Shown here: positions 8,365-15,960 of the stretch, in pieces
How the letters are laid out: each line of letters begins with the position of its first letter
Position numbering within the stretch: position 1 is the stretch's first letter
Assembly (NCBI RefSeq): GCF_001275675.1
Contig: NZ_LITM01000005.1
Location: 574,401-608,734 of the forward strand
Length of the DNA stretch: 34,334 nucleotides
Direction of reading: 5' to 3'
From: Lysinibacillus sp. FJAT-14745
GTDB lineage: Bacteria; Bacillota; Bacilli; Bacillales_A; Planococcaceae
Notes under the pieces: generated by a model
Databases searched by the model: none
The model's input: only the letters and a program-made list of their open reading frames with translations
What the model was told of the DNA's origin: nothing
Program-made: the position numbers and the translations under genes

Positions 8365-8490
8365 GATTTCCGTTCCAGGCTACTCGCTTTCCTGTGGGCG
8401 AGCGTCGAGCCGCTTCCTCCGCTACGCTCCGTGCAGGGTCTCGCCTGTCTCGCTTTCCCACGGGAGTCGAGTAGCCTTCCACTCCAATCA
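8365..8490. repeat. Dispersed GC-rich palindromic repeat, copy A
   Basis: A 126-bp GC-rich block in AT-rich surroundings. It starts GATTTCCGTTCC and ends ACTCCAATC. Inverted arms GGCTACTCG / CGAGTAGCC enclose further partial pairing. It is closely related to the copy at 30111-30239 in the opposite orientation. It is non-coding. Confidence 0.8.
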
Positions 8491-8606
8491 GCGATAACGT
8501 AGAACTTTTATAAATTTTATATTATTTCAAAAGTGAACGCTATGGCTACTCACCATAATCAAACAGAAGAAATTTATAACAGTAATGCTATTGTACACCT
8601 AATCTT

Positions 8607-8628
8607 GCTGACGCTCCGCTTTCGCACA
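8607..8628 (-). repeat. 22-bp dispersed motif, copy 1
   Basis: On the plus strand this contains CGCTCCGCTTTCGCACA. It is the inverted counterpart of 8879-8900, with 21 of 22 bases identical, and a third copy is at 11222-11243. Confidence 0.6.
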
Positions 8629-8704
8629 TAAAAACATTGCTGAAGTTTCGTTTTATCGCTATAAACTAAAGTAACATGCCAGAAGATGCATACTAAGAGA
8701 AGTA

Positions 8705-8932
8705 GTTGATTGGGGTGGAGGCTGGGTGACTCCTTGGGGAATAGCAATAGAGGAACGAAGGCTAAAACCATCACATCCTGTGATAACGCCTTCGTGACCA
8801 ACATCGTGTTGGCCCGAGACCCTGGAGCGAGCGTCGCGAGTGAAGCGGCTCATCGGACGCCCCCAGGAAGCTCTGCTCTGTGCGAAAGCGAAGCGTCAGC
8901 TACAAAGCGCCCAGCCGGAACGGAAATCAACC
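8705..8932. repeat. Dispersed GC-rich palindromic repeat, copy B, with nested insertions
   Basis: A 228-bp version of the element, in the opposite orientation to the copy at 15702-15831. It begins GTTGATTGGGG, ends CGGAAATCAACC, and has inner arms GGCTGGGTG / CGCCCAGCC. Compared with the 130-bp copy it has two extra modules. One is about 60 bp, with its own hairpins (ACGAAGGC 8755-8762 / GCCTTCGT 8788-8795; ATCACA / TGTGAT inside; CAACA / TGTTG at 8800-8812). The other is about 33 bp and carries the 22-bp motif. Short open frames here are incidental. Confidence 0.75.
8879..8900 (+). repeat. 22-bp dispersed motif, copy 2, inside the palindromic repeat
   Basis: TGTGCGAAAGCGAAGCG and five further bases lie within a 33-bp stretch that interrupts the palindromic element between CCCCCAGGAA and GCGCCCAGCC, as if inserted there. 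Confidence 0.6.
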
Positions 8933-9001
8933 ACACATTTTGCAGAGAGCCATACTTTTTTTGACACCTTAATTTCATTGAAACTATAGTTTTTCGACAG
9001 C

Positions 9002-9046
9002 AAAAATCCCCGCTCACTTCAACTGTTGCAAGCGGGGATTTTTTAT
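9002..9046 (-). terminator. Terminator of yitW (yitVW)
   Basis: Stem AAAAATCCCCGCT / AGCGGGGATTTTTT, 16 bp beyond the yitW stop codon, with A/T-runs on both sides. Confidence 0.85.
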
Positions 9047-9062
9047 TGTGCTTTAAGTGGAC

Positions 9063-9371
9063 TTAGCGTACACCTAATGCCATTTTTGCATAGCGTGACA
9101 TTTTATCTTTTGACCAAGGTGGATTCCATACAATGTTGACGTTTGTACTTTTTACCTCCGGAAGCTCACCTAATGCCGTATTCACTTGATCGACAATAAC
9201 AGGTCCCATTGGGCAACCCATAGACGTTAACGTCATTGTAACGGTTGCTGCACCCTCTTCATCTAACTCTACATCATATACTAAACCTAAGTTGACGATA
9301 TCAATACCAAGCTCAGGGTCAATTACATTTTCTAATGCACCGAACATGCTGTCTTTCATATCTTGATCCAT
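9063..9371 (-). CDS. yitW: YitW-like metal-sulfur cluster assembly factor (DUF59/MIP18 family)
   Basis: A 102-residue protein that is a complete DUF59 domain, the family of SufT, PaaD and MIP18 proteins that help mature Fe-S proteins. Family marks are the DPELGIDIVNLGLVYD segment (18-33) and the conserved Cys in TSMGCPMGP (C53), with a C-terminal region rich in Trp and Pro (WNPPW). The start is the ATG at 9371, eight bases after AAGGAG; the GTG seven codons upstream would put the ribosome binding site inside the gene. yitV lies 53 bp upstream on the same strand, and yitU is next to it, the same trio as in B. subtilis. The precise client proteins are unknown. Confidence 0.85.
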   Translation of the reverse strand: MDQDMKDSMFGALENVIDPELGIDIVNLGLVYDVELDEEGAATVTMTLTSMGCPMGPVIVDQVNTALGELPEVKSTNVNIVWNPPWSKDKMSRYAKMALGVR

Positions 9372-9424
9372 CTGTATTTCTCCTTCCGTCACAGTGTTAA
9401 CTTAATCATAGCAGATGCATCTTA

Positions 9425-10189
9425 TTATGCCAAATGTTGTGCAAGCCATTCAGTTGCTGCCAACATACCGTCTCGTGACACAGCATGACCCGCTTTTTTA
9501 TTAGCTAAAAATTTCAAGTCTTCCGGATTTGTTTCATAGTATTGGCATAAAGTTAAATAAAAATTATACGTATCTTTGAAAGGTACAGTTTTATCTAATT
9601 CCCCATGCCAAAATAGTACAGGTCGTCCTGCAAATTTTTCTGGTGTTAGGCTAATATCATATTTTGCTAGCAACTCATTTGTTTGCTCTACCTCTTTTTC
9701 AGACATTGGCCAATTAACACCGTTATTAGTGAATTGCTGTAATTGATATTCACCTAATTTAATAAAACCTGGTGCACCCATACATACTGCAGCTGTTTTG
9801 ATCCAATCATAATGCTTTAAACAGCCTGATGTTACAATTCCACCCATCGATGTACCAGCAACGCCAATGTTATCATTCACTAATAATTTTTTATTCTTTA
9901 ATTCATTATATAATTGTTCAACTTCATGAATAGAATTTAAAACAATATCCCAAAAATGTAAGCTCATTTTCATCTCAGATAGGCCTTCACTACGGTCGCC
10001 ATGTAATTTTGCATCTGGTAATAGGACACGCACCCCATTGCCTACTAATTGATATGCATAATGTAAATTATGTTCTTTCGCACTCATAAAACCATGTAAG
10101 AAAATCACTACCGGGGTTTCATCATTCATATTTTCCGTATGTATATGTAATAAAGGAATATTTCCCCACAATTCTTTCTCAACAATCAT
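9425..10189 (-). CDS. yitV: YitV-like alpha/beta hydrolase (esterase)
   Basis: A 254-residue cytoplasmic alpha/beta hydrolase. The nucleophile elbow is GTSMGG (S114), the oxyanion-hole strand is FLHGFMS (30-36), and the likely acid and base are D199 (HGELDKTVP) and H235 (KKAGHAV). B. subtilis YitV belongs to the same esterase group; its natural substrate is not known. The start is the ATG at 10189, eight bases after GGGAG; a longer frame of nine extra codons includes that site. It is the first gene of a likely yitV-yitW unit read from the promoter at 10221-10249, divergent from yitU. Confidence 0.85.
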   Translation of the reverse strand: MIVEKELWGNIPLLHIHTENMNDETPVVIFLHGFMSAKEHNLHYAYQLVGNGVRVLLPDAKLHGDRSEGLSEMKMSLHFWDIVLNSIHEVEQLYNELKNKKLLVNDNIGVAGTSMGGIVTSGCLKHYDWIKTAAVCMGAPGFIKLGEYQLQQFTNNGVNWPMSEKEVEQTNELLAKYDISLTPEKFAGRPVLFWHGELDKTVPFKDTYNFYLTLCQYYETNPEDLKFLANKKAGHAVSRDGMLAATEWLAQHLA

Positions 10190-10220
10190 CTTTGTCACTC
10201 CCAATTTTTGTCTCATCTTT

Positions 10221-10249
10221 ATGTTAGCAAACTTTTCTCAATGTGACAA
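10221..10249 (-). promoter_or_regulatory. SigA-type promoter of yitV-yitW
   Basis: On the minus strand: TTGTCA (10244-10249), 17-bp spacer, TAACAT (10221-10226), about 32 bp before the yitV start. It is back to back with the yitU promoter, and the two -35 boxes are only 4 bp apart. Confidence 0.55.
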
Positions 10250-10253
10250 AATT

Positions 10254-10282
10254 TTGACGAATGGTTTACAAAGAGATAGTAT
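10254..10282 (+). promoter_or_regulatory. SigA-type promoter of yitU
   Basis: TTGACG (10254-10259), 17-bp spacer, TAGTAT (10277-10282), 28 bp before the yitU start. Confidence 0.6.
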
Positions 10283-10310
10283 TCAAATTATAGGAAAGGG
10301 GCTATGAGCT

Positions 10311-11120
10311 ATGAAACCTCATTTAATCGTTTTAGACTTAGATGGTACGTTATTAACGGACCAACAACAAATTTCAGCCAAAACTAAAAAAACATTATTG
10401 CAGGCAAAGGAACAAGGTCATCAAGTGATGATTGCTACAGGTCGTCCTTATCGTGCGAGTGATATATATTATCACGAGCTTGGCCTTACAACGCCCATCG
10501 TGAATTTTAATGGTGCTTACGTCCACCATCCAAAAAATGCTGCTTGGCAGACTATGCATACCCCTATTGATTTAAGCGTAGTGCATAATGTCGTCGAATC
10601 CATCAATAGCTATGAATATGAAAATATTATTGCCGAGGTTAAGGACGATATTTATGTGCATACAGAGGATGAACGGATATTAAATATTTTTAATATGGGG
10701 AATCCAAAAATTACTCTTGGGGATCTCTATACCCATTTACGTGATAACCCAACTAGTTTACTGATTCAAGCTAATGAAGTGAATTCAATGATTATTCGTG
10801 ATCATTTACAGGCTGTTCATGCAGAGGTCATAGAACATCGTCGCTGGGGTGCGCCACTTCACATTATTGAGATTGTTCGCCGCGGCTTAAATAAAGCAGT
10901 GGGAATCGCTCATGTAGCAAAAGATTTAGGTATCCCGCGCGAGCGTATTATTGCATTCGGTGATGAAGATAACGATTTAGAAATGATTGATTATGCCGGC
11001 CTTGGTGTAGCAATGGGCAATGGCATTCCTACTTTAAAAAATATAGCCAATGAAATTACCACAACCAATAATGACGATGGAATCGCTAAAATACTCATCG
11101 AACGCTTGAAATTATCCTAG
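10311..11120 (+). CDS. yitU: YitU-like Cof-type HAD phosphatase
   Basis: A 269-residue HAD-superfamily hydrolase of the Cof/IIB group. Motif I is DLDGTLL with nucleophile D9 and general acid D11; motif II is the Thr in MIATGRP (about 40-46); motif III Lys is K195; motif IV is GDEDND (217-222). The alpha/beta cap (about 80-185) is the IIB type. B. subtilis YitU is reported to act in riboflavin precursor and FMN dephosphorylation, which makes that a plausible role here (inference). An AAAGGGG ribosome binding site precedes the ATG. The gene is single, with its own promoter and opposite to yitV. Confidence 0.88.
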   Translation: MKPHLIVLDLDGTLLTDQQQISAKTKKTLLQAKEQGHQVMIATGRPYRASDIYYHELGLTTPIVNFNGAYVHHPKNAAWQTMHTPIDLSVVHNVVESINSYEYENIIAEVKDDIYVHTEDERILNIFNMGNPKITLGDLYTHLRDNPTSLLIQANEVNSMIIRDHLQAVHAEVIEHRRWGAPLHIIEIVRRGLNKAVGIAHVAKDLGIPRERIIAFGDEDNDLEMIDYAGLGVAMGNGIPTLKNIANEITTTNNDDGIAKILIERLKLS

Positions 11121-11221
11121 TTAAGTAGTATATCCCATTTTTTTCAGTGTAACTTTATTCAGGAGTACCCTTTATTCAATGGGTACTTAGGTCACTCACT
11201 CAGTCGTGTGTTGTTGTTGCT

Positions 11222-11243
11222 GCTGTCGCTTCGCTTTCGCACA
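11222..11243 (-). repeat. 22-bp dispersed motif, copy 3
   Basis: Contains CGCTTCGCTTTCGCACA and differs from the 8879-8900 copy at one of 22 positions. It stands alone in the yitU-degV gap. Confidence 0.6.
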
Positions 11244-11288
11244 GATAAATTGCCACAGGACGTGGCGTTCTGAGACTGAGTTCCTCTA

Positions 11289-11318
11289 TTTCAGCGGATG
11301 TTTGGACACCCGCTGAAA
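11289..11318. terminator. Hairpin between yitU and degV
   Basis: Arms TTTCAGCGGATGT / ACACCCGCTGAAA (one mismatch, 4-nt loop). No T-run follows, so termination of yitU is only a possibility. Nothing else of note is seen in 11121-11410 except a 7-bp inverted repeat AGTACCC / GGGTACT near 11165-11188 and the 22-bp motif. Confidence 0.45.
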
Positions 11319-11419
11319 GAAGTTAAAAATACATCACTATTCCTGGGTTACAATTATAATGAAACCCAATATGATATATTGTATCTATATAACATTTATG
11401 TAGAAATATAGAGTGGAAA

Positions 11420-11449
11420 GTGACATCTCGACACTTGTTCGCCTATTAT
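11420..11449 (+). promoter_or_regulatory. Possible promoter of degV
   Basis: GTGACA (11420-11425), 18-bp spacer, TATTAT (11444-11449), about 65 bp before the gene. Confidence 0.4.
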
Positions 11450-11514
11450 GTAGTATAGGTATTTGAAAACTTCTCATATAGAGTTAAAAGAACGTTAAAT
11501 TAGGGGGACAAATG

Positions 11515-12372
11515 ATGAAAATTTTTACTGATAGTGGATGTGATTTACCAAAGTCTTACTACGAAGAAAACAATATTGAGCTTCTTCCACTACGAGTGCA
11601 TCTAAACGATAATGAATATGATGATGTCATTTCGATTGATTCCAAAGAAATTTATGATGCTATTCGCCAAGGTGCTCGCCCAAAAACATCCCAAGTATCA
11701 CCAGAGCTTTTTCTTAAGCATTTCGAAGATTTAGCGAAAAATGAAGAAGAAGGAATCTACATTGCCTTTTCTTCGGAATTATCAGGCACCTATAATACTG
11801 CGGTCATGATTCGCAATCAAGTACAGGAGCAATATCCATCCCTTAAATTAGCTATCATCGATTCAAAATGTGCTTCGCTAGGTTTTGGTCTAGTAGTTGT
11901 AGAAGCCGTTCGACTCCGAAATACAGGTGCTTCATTAGAGGAAATCGAAGCAAAAATTACAGCACTTACCCCACAAATGGAACACTTATTTACGGTAGAG
12001 GATTTAGATTACCTCGCTAAAGGTGGGCGTGTATCAAAGGCAAGTGCATTTCTTGGAGGGCTCCTAAGCATTAAACCTATTTTAAATGTAGAAGATGGTA
12101 AGCTTGTGCCGATTGAAAAATCTCGCGGACGCAAAAAAGCCATCGCTCGCATGTTAGATTTAATGCAGGAGCGCGGTGATAATTTTTCTGATAAAATTGT
12201 TGGTATTAGCCATAGTGATGATGCAAACTTTGCCAACGAAGTAAAGGCTTCTATCCAAGAAAAATTTTCACCAAGAGCCATTCAAGTAACAATGATCGGT
12301 TCAGCTATCGGCTCGCACGTAGGACCAGGTACAATTGCCATCTTCTTTACGAATAAAAGCTATCAAGCTTAA
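11515..12372 (+). CDS. DegV-family fatty-acid-binding protein (FakB-like)
   Basis: A 285-residue DegV protein. Members bind a long-chain fatty acid in a tunnel and present it to the kinase FakA, which makes acyl-phosphate for phospholipid synthesis. Seen here: the N-terminal FTDSGCDLP motif with the Ser that contacts the carboxylate, the FSSELSGTYNTA segment, and the C-terminal GSAIGSHVGPGTIAIFF strand, all family hallmarks. Length is normal. Two ATG codons are adjacent; the second (11515) is seven bases from AGGGGG and gives the usual MKIFTDSG start, and the first (11512) is only four bases away. It is monocistronic, with a terminator immediately after. No fakA is in the window; which DegV paralogue this is cannot be told. 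Confidence 0.9.
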   Translation: MKIFTDSGCDLPKSYYEENNIELLPLRVHLNDNEYDDVISIDSKEIYDAIRQGARPKTSQVSPELFLKHFEDLAKNEEEGIYIAFSSELSGTYNTAVMIRNQVQEQYPSLKLAIIDSKCASLGFGLVVVEAVRLRNTGASLEEIEAKITALTPQMEHLFTVEDLDYLAKGGRVSKASAFLGGLLSIKPILNVEDGKLVPIEKSRGRKKAIARMLDLMQERGDNFSDKIVGISHSDDANFANEVKASIQEKFSPRAIQVTMIGSAIGSHVGPGTIAIFFTNKSYQA

Positions 12373-12373
12373 C

Positions 12374-12411
12374 AAAACCCCCTCCGCACTTAAAAGTGTT
12401 GAGGGGGTTTA
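12374..12411. terminator. Bidirectional terminator between degV and the amylase-like gene
   Basis: Stem AAAACCCCCTC (12374-12384) / GAGGGGGTTT (12401-12410), with an inner pairing of CACTT / AAGTG. It serves degV and the convergent gene ending at 12466. Confidence 0.85.
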
Positions 12412-12465
12412 GCATTTTATCCTGTATGAACTGCCTGTAAAATCATGAGGGATGAAAAACCCCCT

Positions 12466-13935
12466 CTATTTTAGAGCATCTTGTTCATTACGTCGTACTT
12501 TACCTCGTCTAATAATAGCAACTACAAATCCTATGAATATTAACCATACTAATCCTAGTGCTACCATATAAGGTACATTTAAACCTTCATCATTTCTAAC
12601 TTGATAAATCTCTACCATTTCACGATTTAAAATAACCGGATACACGTCTTTTTCATTAATACGAACTTTTTCTTCATGTATAATACCATTTAGCATTTTA
12701 CCTTCTCCAAGCTGAGCAGGTGTTAAATCAACGCGTTGTGTTTTACTAGTATTGTTAACCATAATGACCCATTTTTCTTTATCGGATGTACGCGTAAATA
12801 CAAGTAGGCCATTTTCATTTGTAATAACTTCAAAATCACCGTTGCGTAATGTTTCAGATTTATTACGTAACGATTGGACATTTTTAATATAGTCGATTAA
12901 TTCCGTATCTGTTTTAAAGTTGTATATTTGGTGCGTATCTGGCTTTGTTTCCCCGTTCATCGCAATTTCTGTACCATATTGCACAACTGGAATTCCTGGC
13001 ATCATAAATAAAGCACCCATCGCCATTTTCAAACGCGTTGGTGGGAACATATTTTCTGTTGCAGAATCAAATGTAAAACGACGCGTTTCTAGGGAATCAA
13101 CCATAATCTGAGATGGTTTCTCACCTTTTAAAGGTTCCATCAACTTAGAAGAATCCATATCAACATTTTTAAATATATTACGGTAAATATCAGCTGTAGC
13201 CGGTGCAAAGCTTGCATCAAAGTTTGCATCACTTTCTTCATTAGAAATCACATAGAGCGATTTTTTTGCATCTTTTAATGCCTTAATCACTGCATTGATA
13301 AATCCTGTATCGACACCAGTAATATTTGTTAAACGCACCCCACCAACATCATATGTAGAGACAAAATCTGTTACTGATTTAATAAGTGCTTTTTGTACAT
13401 CTTTATTTGTTAAGTCCCACTGTACTTGTCCATTATTTGTTGAAGCAATCCAATCCTTCTTCGCTGGATCTTTTGCCCACTCATGATTCGGACTTACATT
13501 GTTTAGTGGGAAATCAACCATGATCGATACATTTTTAGCTTTATAGGCCTCAATGACACTTTGAAACTCCTCAGATGTCCCAAAATGACGTTCAATTGTA
13601 GAGTAGCTCGTCGGCATCGATCCATCATATTTTTCAGTGGAAAAAACTGGGCCAATGGAAGTGATTGTAAAGCCCATCTCACCGATAAATTTTAGTTTAT
13701 CCTGTAAGCCTGCAAAATCGCCTCCTGCAAACTTAGTGGGGTCTTGCGTATTTGTATCAAAATCGTTAGTGCCCGAACCATTAAAGAAACGGTCAACGAG
13801 TAAATCATAGATGCTTTCTTCTGCAATCGTTCTTGTCGACGCTTCATCAGCATGTGCAACTGGTGTAGCACTCACTAATGAAGTTGCTAGTAAGAGCGAT
13901 GCAGCTGTCGCACTCATCCACTTCTTAAATTTCAC
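12466..13935 (-). CDS. Membrane-anchored GH13 alpha-amylase-like protein without the catalytic residues
   Basis: A 489-residue protein. It has a Sec signal peptide (cleavage expected after the AHA at 27-29), a GH13-like (beta/alpha)8 domain (about 38-370), a small beta domain, and a C-terminal transmembrane helix (about 452-475) with a basic cytoplasmic tail, so it should be anchored outside the cell. GH13 landmarks remain (YDLLVDRFFNG; PGIPVVQYGTE), but all four catalytic regions are altered: region I ends NN where NH is usual (N146 for His), region II reads GVRLT with T203 at the nucleophile Asp, region III has N232 where the acid/base Glu is expected (E233 is adjacent), and region IV reads DSLET with L282 and E283 for His-Asp. 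It is therefore probably a pseudo-enzyme that binds or senses glucan. The start is the GTG at 13935 with GAGGG seven bases upstream; an ATG 19 codons earlier would bury the signal peptide. It is convergent with degV. Confidence 0.8.
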   Translation of the reverse strand: MKFKKWMSATAASLLLATSLVSATPVAHADEASTRTIAEESIYDLLVDRFFNGSGTNDFDTNTQDPTKFAGGDFAGLQDKLKFIGEMGFTITSIGPVFSTEKYDGSMPTSYSTIERHFGTSEEFQSVIEAYKAKNVSIMVDFPLNNVSPNHEWAKDPAKKDWIASTNNGQVQWDLTNKDVQKALIKSVTDFVSTYDVGGVRLTNITGVDTGFINAVIKALKDAKKSLYVISNEESDANFDASFAPATADIYRNIFKNVDMDSSKLMEPLKGEKPSQIMVDSLETRRFTFDSATENMFPPTRLKMAMGALFMMPGIPVVQYGTEIAMNGETKPDTHQIYNFKTDTELIDYIKNVQSLRNKSETLRNGDFEVITNENGLLVFTRTSDKEKWVIMVNNTSKTQRVDLTPAQLGEGKMLNGIIHEEKVRINEKDVYPVILNREMVEIYQVRNDEGLNVPYMVALGLVWLIFIGFVVAIIRRGKVRRNEQDALK

Positions 13936-14090
13936 TTTTATTCCCTCTCTTTCAAACCAATCCATCGTCATTTTACCAAATAAAATAGTCACGTCGCTAT
14001 CATTTCAAAATATTTTCCGAAAATGCAAAATTAATTACGGCAAAAAGGTGTCAACTTCTCCTTAAAATATATTCATCGGCTTGGTCGGGG

Positions 14091-14125
14091 GACCCGATCA
14101 GTTTTTCAAGCTACCTAAGCAATTG
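14091..14125. repeat. Solitary copy of the 42-bp array unit
   Basis: GACCCGATCAGTTTTTCAAG and the next 15 bases match the unit of the tandem array at 24584-25003 at about 29 of 35 positions, including the ACCCGATCA and CTACCT-AGCA blocks. It lies between the yisL terminator and the amylase-like gene. It looks like a degenerate single unit far from the array. Confidence 0.55.
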
Positions 14126-14140
14126 CTTCCCCCAAATATA

Positions 14141-14172
14141 AAAAGCCGTGAAGCGAAAACTTCACGACTTTT
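14141..14172 (-). terminator. Terminator of yisL
   Basis: Stem AAAAGCCGTGAAG / CTTCACGACTTTT, six bases beyond the yisL stop codon on the minus strand, with one G-T type mismatch. Confidence 0.8.
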
Positions 14173-14177
14173 CAAAA

Positions 14178-14546
14178 TTAGGCTAAGAAATCTTGACCCA
14201 TTGGTAATTTGAAGCCTAGGAATAATGTAATCAATAAGAATACTGCAAATAAAATCCAAAACATACCTGTTGGTTTATTTTTCTTTTGACGAACTAATAC
14301 CATTTCCATCATGCCAATAACTAAAATACCGCCTAGGAATTTAAAGCCGTAGAGCATACCCATATTAAAATCCATACCTTTAATGAATAGTGCCCCACCA
14401 GTAATGATGATTAAAATGTAGAATAAACGTAATGTCATATGTAAGCCTTTTGACTGCTTGCCCATTAATGCTGCAATTAAAAAGATTACGATTGCAACTA
14501 CCCAAGTAGTAATATGCAAATGCGTCTGGCTAGTTAAGAAATTCAT
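14178..14546 (-). CDS. yisL: YisL family membrane protein (DUF1516)
   Basis: A 122-residue protein with four predicted transmembrane helices (about 12-29, 38-58, 64-85, 94-115) and short loops. The size, the helix layout and the location beside yisK match B. subtilis YisL (DUF1516), whose function is not known. The ATG at 14546 follows GAGGTGGG at suitable distance. It has its own terminator, and yisK upstream ends at another (14644-14677), so the two genes are probably separate units. Confidence 0.85.
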   Translation of the reverse strand: MNFLTSQTHLHITTWVVAIVIFLIAALMGKQSKGLHMTLRLFYILIIITGGALFIKGMDFNMGMLYGFKFLGGILVIGMMEMVLVRQKKNKPTGMFWILFAVFLLITLFLGFKLPMGQDFLA

Positions 14547-14643
14547 TTTTTTCCCACCTCATATTCTTTTTTCTATCAAACTCTATCCTACCATGTGTTG
14601 GAAAGGGTTTCAAACATTACAATAGTGCTCACCTAATAAACTT

Positions 14644-14677
14644 AAAAATCCGCGGAGGTAAACTCACGCGGATTTAG
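14644..14677 (-). terminator. Terminator of yisK
   Basis: Stem AAATCCGCG (14646-14654) / CGCGGATTT (14667-14675) with a 12-nt loop and a short T-run on the minus strand, just after the yisK stop codon. Confidence 0.75.
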
Positions 14678-14681
14678 AAAA

Positions 14682-15584
14682 TTATTCAAAATGATTCACT
14701 AAAGTACCGATGCCTTGAATAGACACTTTCACTGTATCACCAGCTTTTAAGAATTGTGGCGGATTCATGCCTTTACCAACCCCCGCTGGAGTACCCGTTA
14801 AAATAACATCACCTGGCTCTAATGTTACATGTTGAGATAAAATCGATACTAATGATTCTACAGTGAACATCATATCTTTTGTTGAGCCATTTTGACGTAC
14901 TTCATCATTCACTTTTGTTACCACTGTTAAATCTTGTGGATTCGGAATTTCATCTTTTGTTACAAGGTAAGGTCCAAGCGGGCAAGTTCCTTCCAAGCTT
15001 TTTCCTAAGAAGAATTGCTTATGTTTTTCTTGCAAATCACGAGCTGTTAAATCATTGGCAATCGTGTAGCCAAATACATAATCGTATGCTAAGTTTTTCG
15101 GAATATTTTTACCACGTTTACCGATGACAACGGCTAATTCGCCTTCATAATCCATTTTAGATGAAAGATCAGCATGGATAGATATTGTTTGGCCATCAGC
15201 GGCAATAGCAGTCGGAGATTTTGTAAATACCATTAAATCTATTGGAGCTGCTTCTGCACCCATTTCTTTAGCATGTTCATCATAGTTTTTCCCAATACAC
15301 ATAATATTTTTTGGTGTACGTGGAATCGGTGATAACCACTCGATCGCTGTAAATTCATGTTTGAAGCTATCAGCGCGATCTGATTTTTCAGCGGCTTCTA
15401 CTAATTTACGAATCTGTTCAACAAAATCAAAGCCTAGAGCAATGCCATCTACAATTGAACTTGAAAAAGAAGGGAGAACTTGAAGTTCATTTTGAATAGC
15501 GAGTACATCCCATACCGCTTCTTCTTTTTTTACTTTTGGTCCAAAGCTTACATGTCCACCTAATTTAAATGATAAAATTTTCAT
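14682..15584 (-). CDS. yisK: Fumarylacetoacetate hydrolase family protein, YisK-like
   Basis: A 300-residue FAH-superfamily enzyme. The N-terminal cap (1-85) is followed by the catalytic FAH domain: NIMCIGKNYDEHAKEMG (93-109) with the candidate base H104, metal ligands E147 and E149 in DYEGELAVVIG and D178 in NDLTARD, and the closing LTGTPAGVG motif. The closest match in length and motifs is B. subtilis YisK, described as an oxaloacetate decarboxylase that also associates with the cell-wall elongation protein Mbl. The activity here is inferred from that family; related members are acylpyruvases. AGGAG lies 11 bases before the ATG. It sits beside yisL as in B. subtilis. Confidence 0.88.
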   Translation of the reverse strand: MKILSFKLGGHVSFGPKVKKEEAVWDVLAIQNELQVLPSFSSSIVDGIALGFDFVEQIRKLVEAAEKSDRADSFKHEFTAIEWLSPIPRTPKNIMCIGKNYDEHAKEMGAEAAPIDLMVFTKSPTAIAADGQTISIHADLSSKMDYEGELAVVIGKRGKNIPKNLAYDYVFGYTIANDLTARDLQEKHKQFFLGKSLEGTCPLGPYLVTKDEIPNPQDLTVVTKVNDEVRQNGSTKDMMFTVESLVSILSQHVTLEPGDVILTGTPAGVGKGMNPPQFLKAGDTVKVSIQGIGTLVNHFE

Positions 15585-15701
15585 GATTTTCAGAGCTCCT
15601 TCTTTTTTTTACATGATACAACAAAATTATAGAAATTGCCTTACTTTTGTGATAACTATTTTTATTCCTATTAAGTTGTGGGCTCATCACCATAACGTGG
15701 G

Positions 15702-15831
15702 GTTGATTTCCGTTCCGGCTGGGCGCTTTCCTGGGGGCGTCCGATGAGCCGCTTCACTCGCGTTGCTCGCTCTAGGGTCTCATCTGTGACGCTGATCCCC
15801 GAGGAGTCACCCAGTCTCCACTACAATCAAC
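15702..15831. repeat. Dispersed GC-rich palindromic repeat, copy C
   Basis: A 130-bp element with outer ends GTTGATT / AATCAAC and inner arms GGCTGGG / CCCAGTC. Its internal blocks (GCGTCCGATGAGCCGCTTCA, AGGGTCTCATCTG) are shared with the copy at 8705-8932. The flank to about 15885 is repeated at 3845-3898. No gene lies in 15600-16019. Confidence 0.8.
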
Positions 15832-15960
15832 TTATTTACATAACATACGTTTTAACAAATGCTATCCCAAACTTTTGATAATGAGCCAAATTGCAATTAA
15901 TTATTCTTATTATACAAGACGCATTCATTCACTTTATGTTGCCGTCACATTGAAAATGAA

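Noticed and set aside
8574..8964. Several 60-85 codon frames on both strands
   Set aside because: They lie wholly in the palindromic repeat copy and its flank, lack ribosome binding sites, and exist because the repeat is GC-rich with few stop codons.
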